A DNA stretch of 64,000 bases from Heracleum sosnowskyi (GCA_030848705.1 CM061238.1:51747133-51811132); one strand, 5' to 3'; positions 42,295 through 55,705 are shown, counted from the first letter of the stretch. Numbers and translations are program-made. Notes: a model not told the origin generated them from the sequence alone.

Positions 42295-42498
42295 TTAAGC
42301 CTCATATCTCTGGCATAATAATTTCTTAGTCTGAACTATACTCAAGAATCTCTGAATATGTCTCCATCCTTTATTTATTACTCTCTCTCCCTTACAATCA
42401 GTCTGGGCTCCATTGGGTGTCAACCAACCCATCCTTATTATAATATCAACTTCTCCCAACTTGAAAGGAATCAGGTCTATTGAAAGTGTCGACCTCAT
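42295..42498 (-). pseudogene. Gypsy-2 protease-region remnant
   Basis: LIPFKLGEVDIIIRMGWL aligns with LFPFKLGEFDVILGMGWL of gypsy-1, followed by a recognisable IVQTKKLLCQRYEA. It lies on the minus strand only 1.1 kb upstream of the chromodomain remnant, so about 2.5 kb of RT, RNase H and integrase has been lost. Confidence 0.8.
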
Positions 42499-42739
42499 AT
42501 TTCCAGTTCACAACCTGGATGTACCAGTCTTATGGGAAAATCCCTCGACTGACTATTTCTACTTGTAGTTATTCCCTTAGCGGCTCGGCCTTAAGGTTTA
42601 ATTGTCATGCAACTTCTTGATATACAACGATATATTAGCTTTGTCTAAATAGTATAGAAGGGTACCTGCTATTTAAAGGTCCTGACAGTGGGCTGCTGGT
42701 TGAAGGTAGCCCTGGTTGAAACCCACTGGCTTTCTTTTA

Positions 42740-42870
42740 TTCTGTGTTCACGAACTCCGGAACAAACCTCGATAATTCGGAAAACTTGGCCTCATACTCG
42801 GTCACAGTCATGGTTTCTTGTTTTAACTCTTTAACTTTCATTTTCTTCCGGGTCTCCATATATTTCCGAA
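42740..42870 (-). pseudogene. Gypsy-2 gag capsid remnant
   Basis: The minus strand gives MTVTEYEAKFSELSRFVPEF, matching MTVSQYETKFTELSRFVPTY of gypsy-1 Gag. No long frame survives around it. Confidence 0.75.
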
Positions 42871-45169
42871 AATTATTCCTCTAAAAGCAACACAAGCTGC
42901 ACCTCTCCCAAGTCACAATACCAGCTCCCTCTGACTCCATCGCCAGTACTTATCTTGCTAACCCAGAGGTAGTGTCCACTCGTAAACAACTCCTCCAAAA
43001 TCTCAATTCCACTATAGGGCATCTATCTAACACCGTTGTCACTGGAGTTCGCGGCACCTCGCTATTCCTTTCACATATATCGATTGACACGCTTTCTGTT
43101 ATCATAATATCCTTGGGAGAATAAACCAATTTCATTGATATGTCACTAACATTCTATTCGTCTTAGGGATTCGCTCCTGCCACAGGCGATTTCGTTGCGA
43201 ATCTAATTCCTATCAGCGAATTTTGACTTATTTGACCTGGTTGGCCTCCCCTTAGAATTCAATGAGGATAACAAAATCATGGGGCCTTGAAAAGATAGCT
43301 CCCATATCAAGGAAAAAGTCACACACTTGTGATCATAAGGTTATGAGTTTTAAGGTAACCTTATCGGAGGTAAAAGAATTTACCGAGAGATCAACATGAT
43401 CATAAGAACTGAACGTTGTGTGCCTCGATTGAGACATTACTAAAGGTAATTAGCCTTCTTGTATTTCACAACTTACAAGTGATGGCGTCCCATCAGACTT
43501 CTATCACACAGACAGATAGTCCTTGTAGCCCCTATAAGTATAGGGTTGTTCGTCTCAGTGGAAGTTGAAAAGTATGAAAGCAATTCGATATCAATTTAAT
43601 GATTATCGTCTTTCGACAATATTTCTTAAAGGAACACCTTGGATTAAAATTTAACAGATTCCAAAGGTGCGGTTTCCAAAGAAAATACAAAGAAAAGAAT
43701 AACCAAAAAGATACTGGTACTTAACGAACAAGTGGTGAGGTATCACCATAGGGTCATTCATTATTTGAAGAAAAGTGAAAGCTTAAATAACATCATTTGA
43801 CAGGGCTTCGAAAACCTGAAAGTAGTTGGCACAAGTGAAACTGAATATGGTTTAGCACAAGTGTTATAAAACAACTTCGAAGAGGGAATATACCCTTTAT
43901 CAGAATTCTTTCCTGGAGAGAGGTCAAGATAGATCATAGATTGGGGAGGTACCCCTCATAATTTGAAAATGGGGAGGGTACTACCAAGGTCTCTACGGAT
44001 GCCTTTTATATCGGCTCCTCTAATGGATAATCGTTCAATTCTAAAGCTTTTCTTCTCCAGGCACACCCTAAGGTGCTCGATACTTACGTTATTGCCGACT
44101 CATAATAGTCGCTAAGGATTCAACCATCGACCTTTGCAATCGCAGGGAATTCTATTCGACTAGGCGCAAACATCTCAAGTAAGCGTTCTGTTCTATAAGA
44201 AGACTTCGATACCGTCGTCGCCCATAGCAATGCCAATTCCACATGTCGACTGGGCGGTACTTCGGAAGATCGTTAGAAACTACAAGCTTAAATCCGGTCT
44301 CTATTTCAATCATTCTTATACCCAATATTCCTTCTCCCATATCAATCCCGTGTGCTACATAAGCTTAACACTTTTGGCACAATAGCCTTTTCATTTAAGT
44401 CAATCACGGAATTTCTCAGTCCGTCTTGGTCCTTAAATACATTTCACCTTTACCGTCCAATCTCAACTTCATCATTTTATCTCTACAATCAATTGTAGCA
44501 ATCAGGGTCTGTCCACCAACCCATATAGCGGCCATCTTACCCAATCCACAGGGTTCGCTCTAGTTTCCACCCTCTTTGGTGACATCCTCTGGTAATCAGA
44601 AAGACAAGGTTTACCAAAATTTGCTGAATTTCTTTCCAAAATCAGGGAAATTTGATCAATCTATTTACCTACTAGTAATGCTCGGATCTGATTTCCGACC
44701 TTTCTGTTCTATCCTCATAATTCCTTCGTGGTTTCCTGAGGGTGGTAAATCTCGTTCTCGCTTCCGTCTTAGCGTGCTTGTCTTACAATAACATTTGCAT
44801 GGTACATATACCCAAAATTCTCCTTGAGATAATAAAATCCCTCGATGATGTAATAGACACTATTTCCAGTGGAATCGCTGGTCGTGGGGTTGAAACCTCA
44901 TAGCCACAACAATTTCTTTCACTATTCTAGGCAACTAAGTACCCTTAATCGTTCGTGAAAATCTGGACATCTTGGTTCTTACATATGCCGCCTCCTTATG
45001 GGCAACTATAACCGACTACGAGTAACAGGTTTCGTTCAAGTCGAATCAATCCACTGATACTGGCTATACTTCCTCTACCTCTTCTGCTTTGGAGACTCTA
45101 CTCCATTTTCTTTGTCATACCTCTTGATGAATCATGAACGATCCTTAAACTCTCGTCTCGTCTCTTATT

Positions 45170-45546
45170 TATCCCTTGAAGGTTCGTCCAGTCTTATTAT
45201 TAGACCTCAAGTAACACACCACATCTTTATCAATCGACACATTTTCTACAAGATTCTTCCCTTGACCCTCTATGGGGTCTTCCTCTAGATCCTCCTATGG
45301 ATCTTCCTTTATCGGGTCTCCGTCCATTTCAAGGAACGCATCATCAATTGCCTGCTCGAAGGCCTCGGGGTCTGGTATCTCAGAATCCCATCAATCTATA
45401 ACTCATACGAATCGAGGTGACTAACCACAAAGTCCTAAGTACGGTTTCCCAGAAGAAGTCCCCTCTCAGGCTTCATCTTAAACAGTCAGGGTCATGTCCT
45501 CTAACCCGACTACGAACTCAATTTGAGCTCTAGATGTTCTTGTCAT
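45170..45546 (-). pseudogene. Gypsy-2 leader/gag N-terminal remnant with many stops
   Basis: From ATG at 45546 the minus strand reads MTRTSRAQIEFVVGLEDM, with stops after about 20, 25 and further codons. An acidic stretch (DPEAFEQAIDDAFLEMDGDP) stays in the same frame. It lies 57 bases inside the primer site, where gag or an upstream ORF would begin. The 2.3 kb from here to the capsid remnant holds no other recognisable coding. Confidence 0.45.
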
Positions 45547-45602
45547 TATTAAGGGTATTGTAAGACTCGATCTCCTATCGTTTCTGAGGACTGTAACCTA
45601 AC

Positions 45603-45614
45603 GCTCTGATACCA
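45603..45614 (-). other. Gypsy-2 primer-binding site (initiator Met tRNA)
   Basis: The minus strand reads TGGTATCAGAGC four bases inside the 5' LTR, a perfect match to the usual initiator-Met-tRNA complement. Confidence 0.92.
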
Positions 45615-45618
45615 TTTC

Positions 45619-48600
45619 TGTAACAGCCCCAAATCCGGGGTCAGGGATTTAGGGTAGTCACGGCCCATATACTCCTTGCCTTACCTGTATTACTCACACC
45701 GTGCATAATTCACCTGCTCATGACCCCACAATATATGTCTCACACACACACACACAGGTTAGAGTCTCAGAAACGACACAATACAACAACTGCGGAATAA
45801 ATAATTTTTATTACAATACCCAAATGTCTTTTGAATTTGTCACTGATACAATTTCTAAGTAATGTTACATTACCAACTTAGTCTTATGATGCTCACAATC
45901 CTCTCATACCATTCATATCTATACAGAAGTTGAATACCAAAAGCTGTAGCCTGATTCGATTGGTTCGTACTACTCTTCGGGATCACTGCTAGAAACTGTT
46001 TATGGAAACGCCTTGCGGGGTATGTGCCGTCCCATTGGCATCCTACTTCGCTGCTATATAATATATATAAAATAATAGCAAGAGTGAGCGATAGCTCAGC
46101 AAGATAATGAAAGTATGGCATAATTCTGCCTTTAATTCAACCCAGAAATAAAGCGGGTATAAGACAATAATTTGTCAAAATATCTCGATACTGAAATCAT
46201 TTCCTTATTGGAATGTATTCCAAAAACAGTACCATTGTTGTATTTCAAATATCATTTCCATAATATTCTGCAACTTTCGATATTCATACTATGAACAAAG
46301 TTCTAGTACAATATAAAAGATGAGGTTTGAAAGTAAACCAATATAGCCTTTCCAAAAATTATCTGCTATGTGAGCAGAATACCAACATATAACTTAAAAG
46401 ATGAAGTTATAAGGAAAATTCAATATAAGGTTTCCGTAACCCAAAATCCACTTATGCATATGTATCTGAGTAAAGTTTTACCAGAGTCAAACTCATAAAA
46501 TAAAAGATGAAGTTACAAGGATTTATTGTAACTTCATTTCGAACACTTTTCGACCCCCTGCCAACATGACCGGTAAACCTGTACCACGGTGTCATCCTTG
46601 GTCCCTTTCAATACATGTTGCAGAATCCCTCTGTCAACATGATCGGTAAACCTGTACCAATGGAGTCATCCGTGGTCCCTTTCAGTACATGTTGCAGAAT
46701 TATCCAAAATGGATGATGAACCAATACTGGAGCCTTCTCCGCGCCCGTCGTACCAACCTTACTATGATCAGTAGCAGGTTGTACAACAAAAATATGTTTT
46801 CTACATGTAGATGGAAGTATCACGACAGCCTGACATTGTCTACCGCCTTTCTGGATCTCCCGGCCCATTTGGGGCAATAAGGTGATGGATCGGCGCGACT
46901 CGACCTCTTACACATGCTCCTAGTTCAGATGAAATCCATGACTCTGAAACGTAAAGATCGTCTTCCTTTCCCCAAGTGTAATACTTGTTGATACGACTCC
47001 ACTCAGTAGTTATATCTAGGTTGGAAAGGAAGATTCTCCAATATTTCCCAAGCTATTGCTTGTTAATGGATATCGACTTGTTCCATGAATTTACCCCTCG
47101 ATCGTTGAGGTGGTAACACAATATTTGACTTGCAGCAACTAAATTGCTTCGAGAAAATATCTGTCCCCTGACAGTTTTGAGTTGAGAGTTTAAAAAAAGT
47201 AGCAGTCACTTAAATCAGGTTTCCCATATTTTTGATAGTTGAGCGAGCATTTAAATCCTCTTTAAAAGACAGAATTAAATGGAAAAACATTGTTTTGGGA
47301 ACCTCTTTTTGATTTACGAATACTTAATAATACTTATTAAATAAGTAAATTTTAAATGAATATTTGAAAATAATATTCCTTAAGTAAGTAATCCTCAAAT
47401 GAATATTTGAAAATAATATTCATTAAATAAATAATCCTCAAATGAATATTTACAATAATATTCATTAAATAAATAATTAATCTTCAAACGAATATTTAAA
47501 AATAATATTCATTAAATAAATAATCCTCAAATGAATATTCACAATAATATTCTTCGATTAAATAAACCTCAAATGAATATCTGAAATAATATTCCTTAAT
47601 TAATAAACCTCATTTGAATATTCGAACCTAATATTCATTAAATAATTAAATCTCAAATGAATATTCAAAAGTAATATACATTAAATAAATAATCAATCCT
47701 CGAATGAATATTCAAAGGTAATATTCATTAAACAATTAAATAACTTTTAAGTGAATATTCAAACATACTATTCATTACATAATCCCCAAATGAATAGTAC
47801 TCTGCCGCTGGAATCCCTCCGGGTTTCCACGACTATCTATATAACAAAATATCGACTCCCGGTCTAGAGTCGAAACAATAAACCTGCTCTTATCTATAGA
47901 GCTACAAGGTACACCGGTTTATAACTACTTTATCTCAAAGCTCATATATAAAGCAAAATCAAACTCTATTTTATACAATATATAACATGTATCGCAAAAC
48001 TGTATAACTCCACACATGGCAAAAGCAGTAATATATAATCAATACTTCAAGGTATAGATTTAGAAAATTTGCCACAATACTTGCAACAAAGATTTGGTAT
48101 ATAAATTGGGAATACACAAGTATTGAACATTGGAAAATATACATACTCTGAATAATAGAGTAAGGTTTATTAAACTTGCCTGATGCTCGAGAAGTGATAG
48201 GGTTCGCGACGATGCCGGACAATCTAGACAAAGTCAAAGAAAACGCACGATTAATCCCCTGGATAATCCACCTGTACTCAATGCTTAAACACGTAAGCGA
48301 AACACAACCAAGGCATTACTAGCTCGTTATAGGCTCATACTAAGTCCATGTTAATCGACAATTACTTAAGTCGTAGGTTTAGTCCGAAATCGATCCTCGA
48401 ATACAAGTTATACTTAACCATTTACAACATTGGTTTCTAAGTCATGTTCTTAGTGGTTTTCACTTGCGCAACCTCGGCTAACACATTTTTATAAAATCGA
48501 AACATAATCGTTTTAATACGAATCTTTTTCGTGAGCCTTCCTAACTCTCTCTAGTATTATTCCTCAAAGTTTCACATTTTAATATGGCTTCTAAGTGGTC

Positions 48601-50283
48601 CAAATATAGCCTCAAAGTGACTGACCAGAGATGGGTTGTTCCTCCGAACGACGTTACTAAAACTCACTTTTCTCCTAAACCGTAAATCGGATTAACATGA
48701 TTCTTGCGCTCACGTAAACTAGAAACGAGGCTCTACACACTCATGTTTATCATTGAACCAAAAGAGGCAGTTAAGCTTTCGGATTATAGGCATTTTATAG
48801 AGTTACCGAAAATCGGGCATTACGACAGCTTAAAATCGAATAATCCAATTTTGTCACAACATAACCAAGCCACACCGGGCATACCATACATCCACAACCT
48901 CAACAAACAACCATCATAAACCTCTAAGGTCAGAGGTGTGGCTACAATCCAACACCCACCATTTTTCATATTTCACAAACTTAAATAACAACTAAAATAC
49001 TTAGACATGATCTCTTAAGCTTATAACATCAAACAATCATCAAAACTCATATGAACTCAAAGGGTGGGTTAGGGTTTTACCTCCTTGGATGCTCTAACAA
49101 CACTATCAAGTGTTTATAAACCTTTAACAAGCTTTAGATGGTCCTTAAAGTGCTAAATCCTTAAGATCAAAACAAGAAAACCACTTGAACTTACTATTCA
49201 TCCTTATCTTGTAAAATCCATAACAAATCGAAAAATAAGAGTTCGGTTCTAAGATTTTTACCCGACCTTTTACTCTTCATAATATTTCTTTTGAGTTATA
49301 GATCGCCCAATTTGAAGCTTCCTAGCAAGGGTTTGAGCCCCATCTTTCCGCTGGACAGAAACTGGACAGTTTGGGTTCTCCGACTTGGGGAAGCGATTTG
49401 GCTAGGCTACACTCCTTTGTTGTCCATAAAATTTTGCACGAATGTTTCCCATGGAGTGGAGAAGCTGTGGTTAAAATTTGGTGATTTATGGATGGATAGA
49501 AATGGAGTTATGGATTTGTCTTTGCACTCTGTTTCTGCTGAGCAGAATGGGGGGGGGGGGGGAGAGAGTTCTTCTCTCCTTTTCTTTTTGTTTTGGTTAA
49601 TTAATAAAATGCTGATATTTTGTGGTTAAAGGGGTGAGTCATCACCTTTAATTGCTTATTCATTGGACATGTGTCAAGCATGCAAGAGCTTAGCTAAAGT
49701 AGCTTTACTGGTTTGCTTTACTGGTTCGTTTCCTTTCACATGGATGATCCAAATGTTGCATCCCTCGAATTAATCTTGTTACATGTTACTTCCATGTCTA
49801 AATTTAATCCTGTAAATGTTGCCTTGTTCCTCTTGAAACGATTCGAAATATTTGCTAAAAAGAGCGAATAAAACTCTACGCGATTCTCGCAGTGAATAGT
49901 AACTATTCACTATTCACTCCAACAATCGAATCCTTAAATCGACTTTAATAAAATAATAAAATTCCAAAATATTAAATCCTCAAATCCTCAATTTTAATAT
50001 CTCATTTCTTGAATATAATAATATATAATTCACTGCCCGGTCAAATACTATACCAAAATAAAATTTGGAATTTCTGAATTCCGATCGTCTTTGCATTCAC
50101 TTATTTACTCCGTAGATCACTAATATGGCTTTGGAATATCCACACTACGTCTCGTACATAGGTGGCATGAAAAATTTTCTTAACCCTCAAAATCACTATT
50201 CATCCACCAAATTCACTATTCACTGATGCACTTAATCATAATAAGAAAAGTTTTAAATTTTACCAAAAATTCGGGTTATTACA
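45619..50283 (-). repeat. Gypsy-2 5' LTR (4.67 kb)
   Basis: Near-identical partner of 36285-40933. Differences include about 50-60 single-base changes, a longer poly-G run (near 49550) and a short duplication of ggtttgctttact near 49710. Confidence 0.92.
47320..47800. repeat. Second copy of the LTR-internal AT-rich tandem array
   Basis: Same units and order as 37980-38465, with a few substitutions. Confidence 0.85.
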
Positions 50284-50869
50284 GCAACGCCTTAATATCA
50301 TTGCAATAATCTTTTATAGTAACGTTTTCCAGTCTATAGCAACAATTTAAAGTCATTGCAATAGCATATAACAACCTATTCTGGATCTTTGTTTCTTGTT
50401 CAGTATTGCAATACATAGGTTATGGCAACGTTTGAGGTGGCTATAGCAACATAATGCTATTTAATAACAATGCTTTTAATAAGAAAATGACAGTAATGGC
50501 AACACTATAAGAGGCAATGACAATGATTTTATAAAAAAAATTGGACATGACCTTTTCGTTCATATAGAAATCCACCATTAATATGGTATTTCATACACAC
50601 CAATCCAAAACACCAATCCAAAAGAGTACTTTGGTACATCATTTTCACCTGCCTAAAGATAGTACCAAATCTATTCAGTTCCAACCATTCAACATCTAAA
50701 GACGGAATGCAAAATAAAACGACATAGTAGAATTCTAGTTTAACTTATACAATCACCAAAAGCTTAGACATAAAGTAAATAAATATGCACCAAGAGGTGC
50801 TAAGTCAAGCATCTACATCTTCTCTATCCGACTTATCTCCACCCTCGACATAATTATCACACAATTCTT
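50284..50869 (+). mobile_element. CACTA-2 continued, cut by element A1
   Basis: After the gypsy-2 target duplication the sequence resumes with subterminal words such as tatagcaac, tattgcaata and tatggcaacg (50284-50520). Then comes more ordinary DNA. On the minus strand, 50870 down to about 50807 reads KELCDNYVEGGDKSDREDVDA and a stop, which may be the C-terminus of a CACTA-encoded protein whose body lies beyond A1. That coding call is weak. Confidence 0.55.
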
Positions 50870-51881
50870 TGTTAATCCCAAATGGCCTAACAGAATTGTA
50901 GAAGGGGGGGGGTTGAATACAATTCTAGATATTTTTAAACTTAAAAACAACTTTAAAATAAATTAACACAGAAAATAAAAACACGAGGAAATATAAAATT
51001 TCAGTTGGATGTTTTGAGGATCCAACTGAGATGTTTTTATTGCGGGATAATCTGTGTTACAAATGTAGCACAGCTGCTCAGTTCCTAATGTAGAGTAAGA
51101 GTGCTCTTGAAAGAAGCTAATACAAAGTTATTCTATCTCACTCACTTACATTAAAATGAACTGCTACACTTGGTTATATATCCCAAGTTTACAATGCTAT
51201 TTTTGGCTACTCTGAAATGTACTAAGGGTAACCACCAGTAGCTTGCTTTTCATTCCTTTTGTCCAATGGTCCTTGGAGATCTTGTCTTTTGTCTTCATGC
51301 TTATTATGATCACACTCAAGAACCTAATTGGAAATTGGAATGTTTCCTCATTCCCAGTGTCCATTTTAATGGCTCCCAATGCAAATTACACTTCTACATC
51401 ACCTTTTGATCTGTCAGAAAACTGTCACTATCACTTTGTCAACTATTCAGAAAAGTGATAATGATTCGCTGATAGCAGTGAGATGTATTTCGTTGATAGC
51501 TTTATTCTTCATTCCGTTAATGGTACATTCTTCATTCCGTTGATAGTGTAATCTTCATTCCGTTGACATGTCTTCACTTAGGCAAAATTACAAGGCATAG
51601 TATATTTACAATTAACCAACCTATTTTGCCTATCTAGTACTTAGTCAACATGACTTGGAAAACCTATCTAATACCTACAACAAATGCATATCAACCAGTG
51701 AAGTATTGTACAGTGCAATTGCTACATTACTCATTTCGTTGATGAGACTCATTCCGTTGATGAGCTACCTGTCAACAAAAGCTGCAAAGCATACCATTCC
51801 GTTGACAGTTACAAAAGTGACTTAACACAAAATCTACTAAGTGTTTTTATAATTATCATCAAGAACAACATATTCCTAACA
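50870..51881 (-). repeat. A1 3' LTR (1,012 bp)
   Basis: Homologous to 60097-61139 but clearly diverged. It carries six CGTTGA words (four as CCGTTGA) on the + strand between about 51490 and 51805, a poly-G run near 50906 and the phrase gttgaatacaattct near the outer end. Confidence 0.85.
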
Positions 51882-52079
51882 TCTCCCCCAATTTATGACT
51901 AATAGAATAACAGCCATAAATCAAGAGCCTTGATGATAACAAAAACACTTAAACAAATTACAAATTCTAAAAGTAGAAATTGCATTGAGCTTCATGATAC
52001 TTGAAAATTTATTGAAAACAAAGTAGAAAATCTTACAACACAAGTGCACAAAGTTGCTCCTCTAGCCTGAGCAGATTTA

Positions 52080-54248
52080 CTATCTTTGTCTCTGTGGCCT
52101 TGTTTTCTTCCCCTTCTTGGCATTGTTCTCCTCAATTTGAGCTTGGAGCCTCCTGTAGAAAATCTTCTCTTCTTCATCTTGATCACCCAACTTGGATTGC
52201 ATAAATCTTAGAGTTTCATTAGATGCCTTTTCCAATTGGTCCTTTATTCTGAAGAATCTCCTACAGTTGTCATTGTCTCTGAATTCCATCATCCAATAGG
52301 GTTGGAGATGAATTTTCTTTCCTGTTTGAGGGACCTTTAGAGTTCTGGGAAGTGCATTAGGCTTGTTCCAGCTAACTTTTATTTGATATATCTTGGAGAC
52401 AACCTCAGACTTAGGAGTTTTGGTGAACCCAAAATCTTTCTTTAAGCACTTGAACACCACTAGCAAAGTCTGATAATCCTCTCCTAGAATTCTGTGTGGA
52501 GGCCAAATCTGTTCCCTTCCACCCTTATAGACAAACACTAATCTCTCTGGTAGTTTATGAGTAGCTCCAATTCCTCTCACTTCCACCAAGTCATCAAGAT
52601 ATAGGTTTAAGTCAGACTCCTCCCTTATATCTGCAATGTAGATAAAGTCTTCTGGGTTTGGAGGTGGTTTTTCAACCTGTGGCCTTCTCACAAGAATTGG
52701 TTTAGCCTTAGTAGCCCTCTGCTTTGATTTCTTCCTTGATTCCATCTCAACCAGAAATTTGGGAAAATTAGCTTCATCAAACTCAATTGGCTCCTCCTTT
52801 GGATCAATTGGTTGATCATGAAAATTAACTGGATGTTCAGGATCACAAGCTAATTTTGCTCCACAATCTTGATCAGAAAAGGTTGAAGGCATTGCTGTTA
52901 CAGGTGCATCTGTGACAGTGCTTTGAGAATCATCCTTATCAAAAGCCAAGTTTCTTTTAGCTCTTGTTTTGGGTTGCCTTATACCTTTTATTTTTCCTTG
53001 CACAGCTTCAGCTCTAGCTCTTTCTTCTTGCTGTCTTTCCTCTTCATCTAGAGCTTGGGTAACTGCAAGAGCTTGCATGTCTGCCCTAGCTGATTCCTCA
53101 GCTCTAGCTTCAGCAAAATTTGGGTGACCAGCCCAAACACAGATTTCTTGTCCATTCCTGTAGACTATTGCTCTTTGATTCCTGATTTTAGGCACATTGC
53201 TTCCTTTGCATTTTATAATTAGTTCACTCAAAACCTTGAGCTCATCTGGAAATGGAGGAGGATAGAATGTCCTAGCAATATTCTTGCCCTTTGGTTTAGC
53301 TGGGGATTTTGGAGATAAGCATCTCTGAAAGGTAGTTGGGTCCACATCTCTAATACATGAAGTTTGTCCCTTTTCTTTCCTTGGACCAAGAATTACTCCA
53401 TGTAGAAGAGGCTTTAGATCATATGAGGATTTAGTTTGTGGCTCCAATTCCGTTGACACTAATACCATGGCATTCATTGATGATGGGATGGGCTCATTCG
53501 TTGCTGTAGAAGTAGCTTGATCCGTTGATGGATGTTTGTTTCTTGCAGTTTCAGCTATCTTCCTCACCCGTGCATCTATACTAGACCATTGCTCTTTTAT
53601 CTGTGCTGCAAGTTGTAGTCTTATAGATGCCTGTTGAATTAGGTCAATTCCATCCATTTTACCCTTGATAGACTCCCCCATAGCTAGTGGCTCCTGTGGT
53701 AAAGAAATGGCTGGGACCATAACTTTTGTGACTTGAACATTTAGCTCCTTTGATTTCTCCCCCTTTTTGTTATCATCAAGAGTGATGAGAGGGAGTCCCA
53801 GAGCTGCCACTAACTAGGTCAAAAGCTGAGTTTGCTTCTCCTGTGCCTGTTGCATATGAGTTAATGTGGCTTCCACTTTGTCCACCCTATCAGTAAGGGT
53901 TTTCAAAGTGGCTGCCACCTCATGATCCCTTCTGAAGAATTTGTCCATTTTGGTCACAGTGAGAAGTGGAAGTCTTTCATCAAATCTCCTATCATTGGAG
54001 TCCCTGAAGCTTGCAATTTGATCCTTGATTTCCCTGGCCTCAATCCTTGTCTGTAGCATTTGTAGCCTCTGGATTTCTAGAGAGTCCAGGATGGCTTTGT
54101 AGATTTTCTTCTCATTTGGAGGTGCAGACTCATGAGCCAAGTAAGCTTCATTATACTGCCTTGTAATTGCAGCATCCAAGCCTTGATATCCAAGTGAATC
54201 TTGATAGAGCCATCTTGGCTTAGGAGGCATCACAGATGTCCTAGTCTG
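52080..54248 (-). pseudogene. A-type ORF in A1, one stop, N-terminus cut off
   Basis: One minus-strand frame from the gypsy-3 insertion down to TGA at 52080, broken by a single TAG (53813-53811). The A2 copy has Gln at that site, so a CAG-to-TAG change is likely. About 720 residues remain. They read: an N-terminal helical part (LDAAITRQYNEAYLAHES, LEIQRLQMLQTRIEA), a coiled coil (LTDRVDKVEATLTHMQQAQ), a long charged middle, and a conserved C-terminal 200 residues (PEDFIYIADIREESD, LPERLVFVYKGGREQIW, DYQTLLVVFKCLKKDFGF, NCRRFFRI) with a basic end. I recognise no enzyme motif. The C-terminal block has the same general make-up as the ORF3 C-terminus of copia-1/B (hydrophobic strand, GGR or DGR, W/Y-L-V helix), so distant relationship is possible but unproven. 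Confidence 0.75.
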
Positions 54249-55705
54249 TGTAACACCCCCAGATCCGGGGTCGGAGATCTAGGTTGTCACGATCCCTTAT
54301 TCCGTACAAACACTTAATAATTGAATCATAATATAATAAATCAACACACATGGTGACCCCGCCATCAATATACTCACGCCAGTTATGTCTCAGAAATGAA
54401 CTTACAAAAGCAGTAGTCATATGATCCATAAATTAAAGTTATTACAACCCAAAAGTAATGCTTGCAACCTACTACAAGTATGATTTCTATGTGAAACCAT
54501 AAGGCAGCGCAAGAGTGAGCACTAAGCCCAGCAATAATACAAAGCAGCATAAGCATATATATGTAAGCTTAGGAAGATAATCCATATAGGATCAAAGTTT
54601 TTAACACTACTAGGGTTTGTCCCCAAAATAGTATACCGTTCAAAATACCGTATGACTTATAATCATACTCAAATACTCTTCGTAAATCATTTGGAAATCC
54701 TTGGTATCAGTATGATAAACCAGGTCTCAAACATATCTTTTTAAATTAGATATTAATATTGGAATCAAGGCTTAAACCCATCCATTGATTCAAAATACTA
54801 TACAATTAAATATACTGTATATCTTAAATACCTTCTCAACATATATACATGCATATCTATTTAGATATCTCATACTGTTCAAAATACTGTATAATATCAG
54901 TAATGAACACCTTTTTGACTCGGTTGTGTTGTGGTATATAAAAGAAGCAAGAATGAGCACTATAGCTCGACAATAAGATATAGCATCATAATCATATATG
55001 TAAGCTGATATCATGATTGAAAACCTTTGAAACTCCGTTCAGGTACAGAACGATATGTTTAAACGTTTTTTTCGTCAAAACATGCCATACAGTACAACTA
55101 CTGTATGAGGAACACCATTACTCATCACTGCCACATTTTCAGTAACTCAGCACCTAGGCTTTCATTACAATGTGCAACACAACTCCAATTGGAGGGAAGG
55201 GACCTTTTTCAGGGCACACACACGATACACGATGATCAGTCGGTGTATCGTACTCACACTTCTCTACTAGTAGATGGACAACATCTTAACACGATTATCA
55301 CCCTAGCCGCATACGGGCTTTGTATCTGCTGGACTGACCTATAGCCTCCTATGCGAGATAAGTGCTGGACTGCCTCGCAGCCTCTTACTCTATAACCAGA
55401 GGTACTGTCCAACAGCCTCTTTCGCGTTTCCTGTTGGTCCTGGATGAAAAATCAATGAAACGGGAATCGGAATTTAATCCTATTTTCCCCAAGTACTGAG
55501 TACTTGTCTCTCTTTTGAAAACATTTATGGCCTACTTACTCCTAGGATAATAGAGGAGTAAGTAATCGGAAGGGGTTGACCACTGTCGTCCCACTTAGGA
55601 TTTGATAAGATTTCTCTTTAAAAGATTACGACCAAGGAGTCAGACTATTTGGAAATCTTTAAGGGTATTCCCGTCCCATTTGAGTGGTCAGCGAATATTT
55701 AAATC
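54249..55705 (-). repeat. Gypsy-3 LTR, partial, cut by element B
   Basis: Opens TGTAACACCCCCAGATCCGG, close to the gypsy-2 LTR start, and follows its course (for example gcgaatatttaaatc at 55691 against gcgagcatttaaatc at 37912), so a related chromovirus is implied. Orientation is minus by comparison. It has an internal repeat: gcaagagtgagcac...gcataagcatatatatgtaagc near 54515 recurs near 54950. No coding region. Confidence 0.75.

Larger units (their letters stand above)
36285..50283 (-). mobile_element. Gypsy-2: chromovirus with giant LTRs and wrecked interior
   Basis: LTRs lie at 36285-40933 (4,649 bp) and 45619-50283 (4,665 bp), with ends TGTAACAGCCCC / GGGTTATTACA and target duplication gcaac (36280-36284, 50284-50288). 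Orientation is minus: primer site at 45603-45614, polypurine tract at 40934-40950. Only 4,685 bp lies between the LTRs. In it gag, protease and chromodomain remnants occur in order, but RT, RNase H and most of integrase are missing. The LTRs differ at roughly 1-1.5% of positions by eye, so the insertion is much younger than the decay of the interior. Confidence 0.93.
50870..54248 (-). mobile_element. Element A1: non-autonomous copia-like LTR element, 3' part
   Basis: 3' LTR 50870-51881 (TGTTAATCCC ... TTCCTAACA), then a copia-1-like polypurine tract, an untranslated stretch with repeated cttgatgataac phrases, and a large non-gag/pol ORF. The 5' part is separated by the gypsy-3 LTR inserted at 54249. 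LTR ends, polypurine tract and orientation resemble copia-1 and B, which suggests parasitism on copia machinery. Confidence 0.8.

Noticed and set aside
44152..44340. A short minus-strand open frame in the gypsy-2 interior as a gene
   Set aside because: No recognisable domain, and it lies in a region with scattered remnants and many stops.
36538..49629. Pairs of matching open frames of 60-110 codons in the two gypsy-2 LTRs
   Set aside because: Identical by LTR duplication; composition and position give no sign of coding function.
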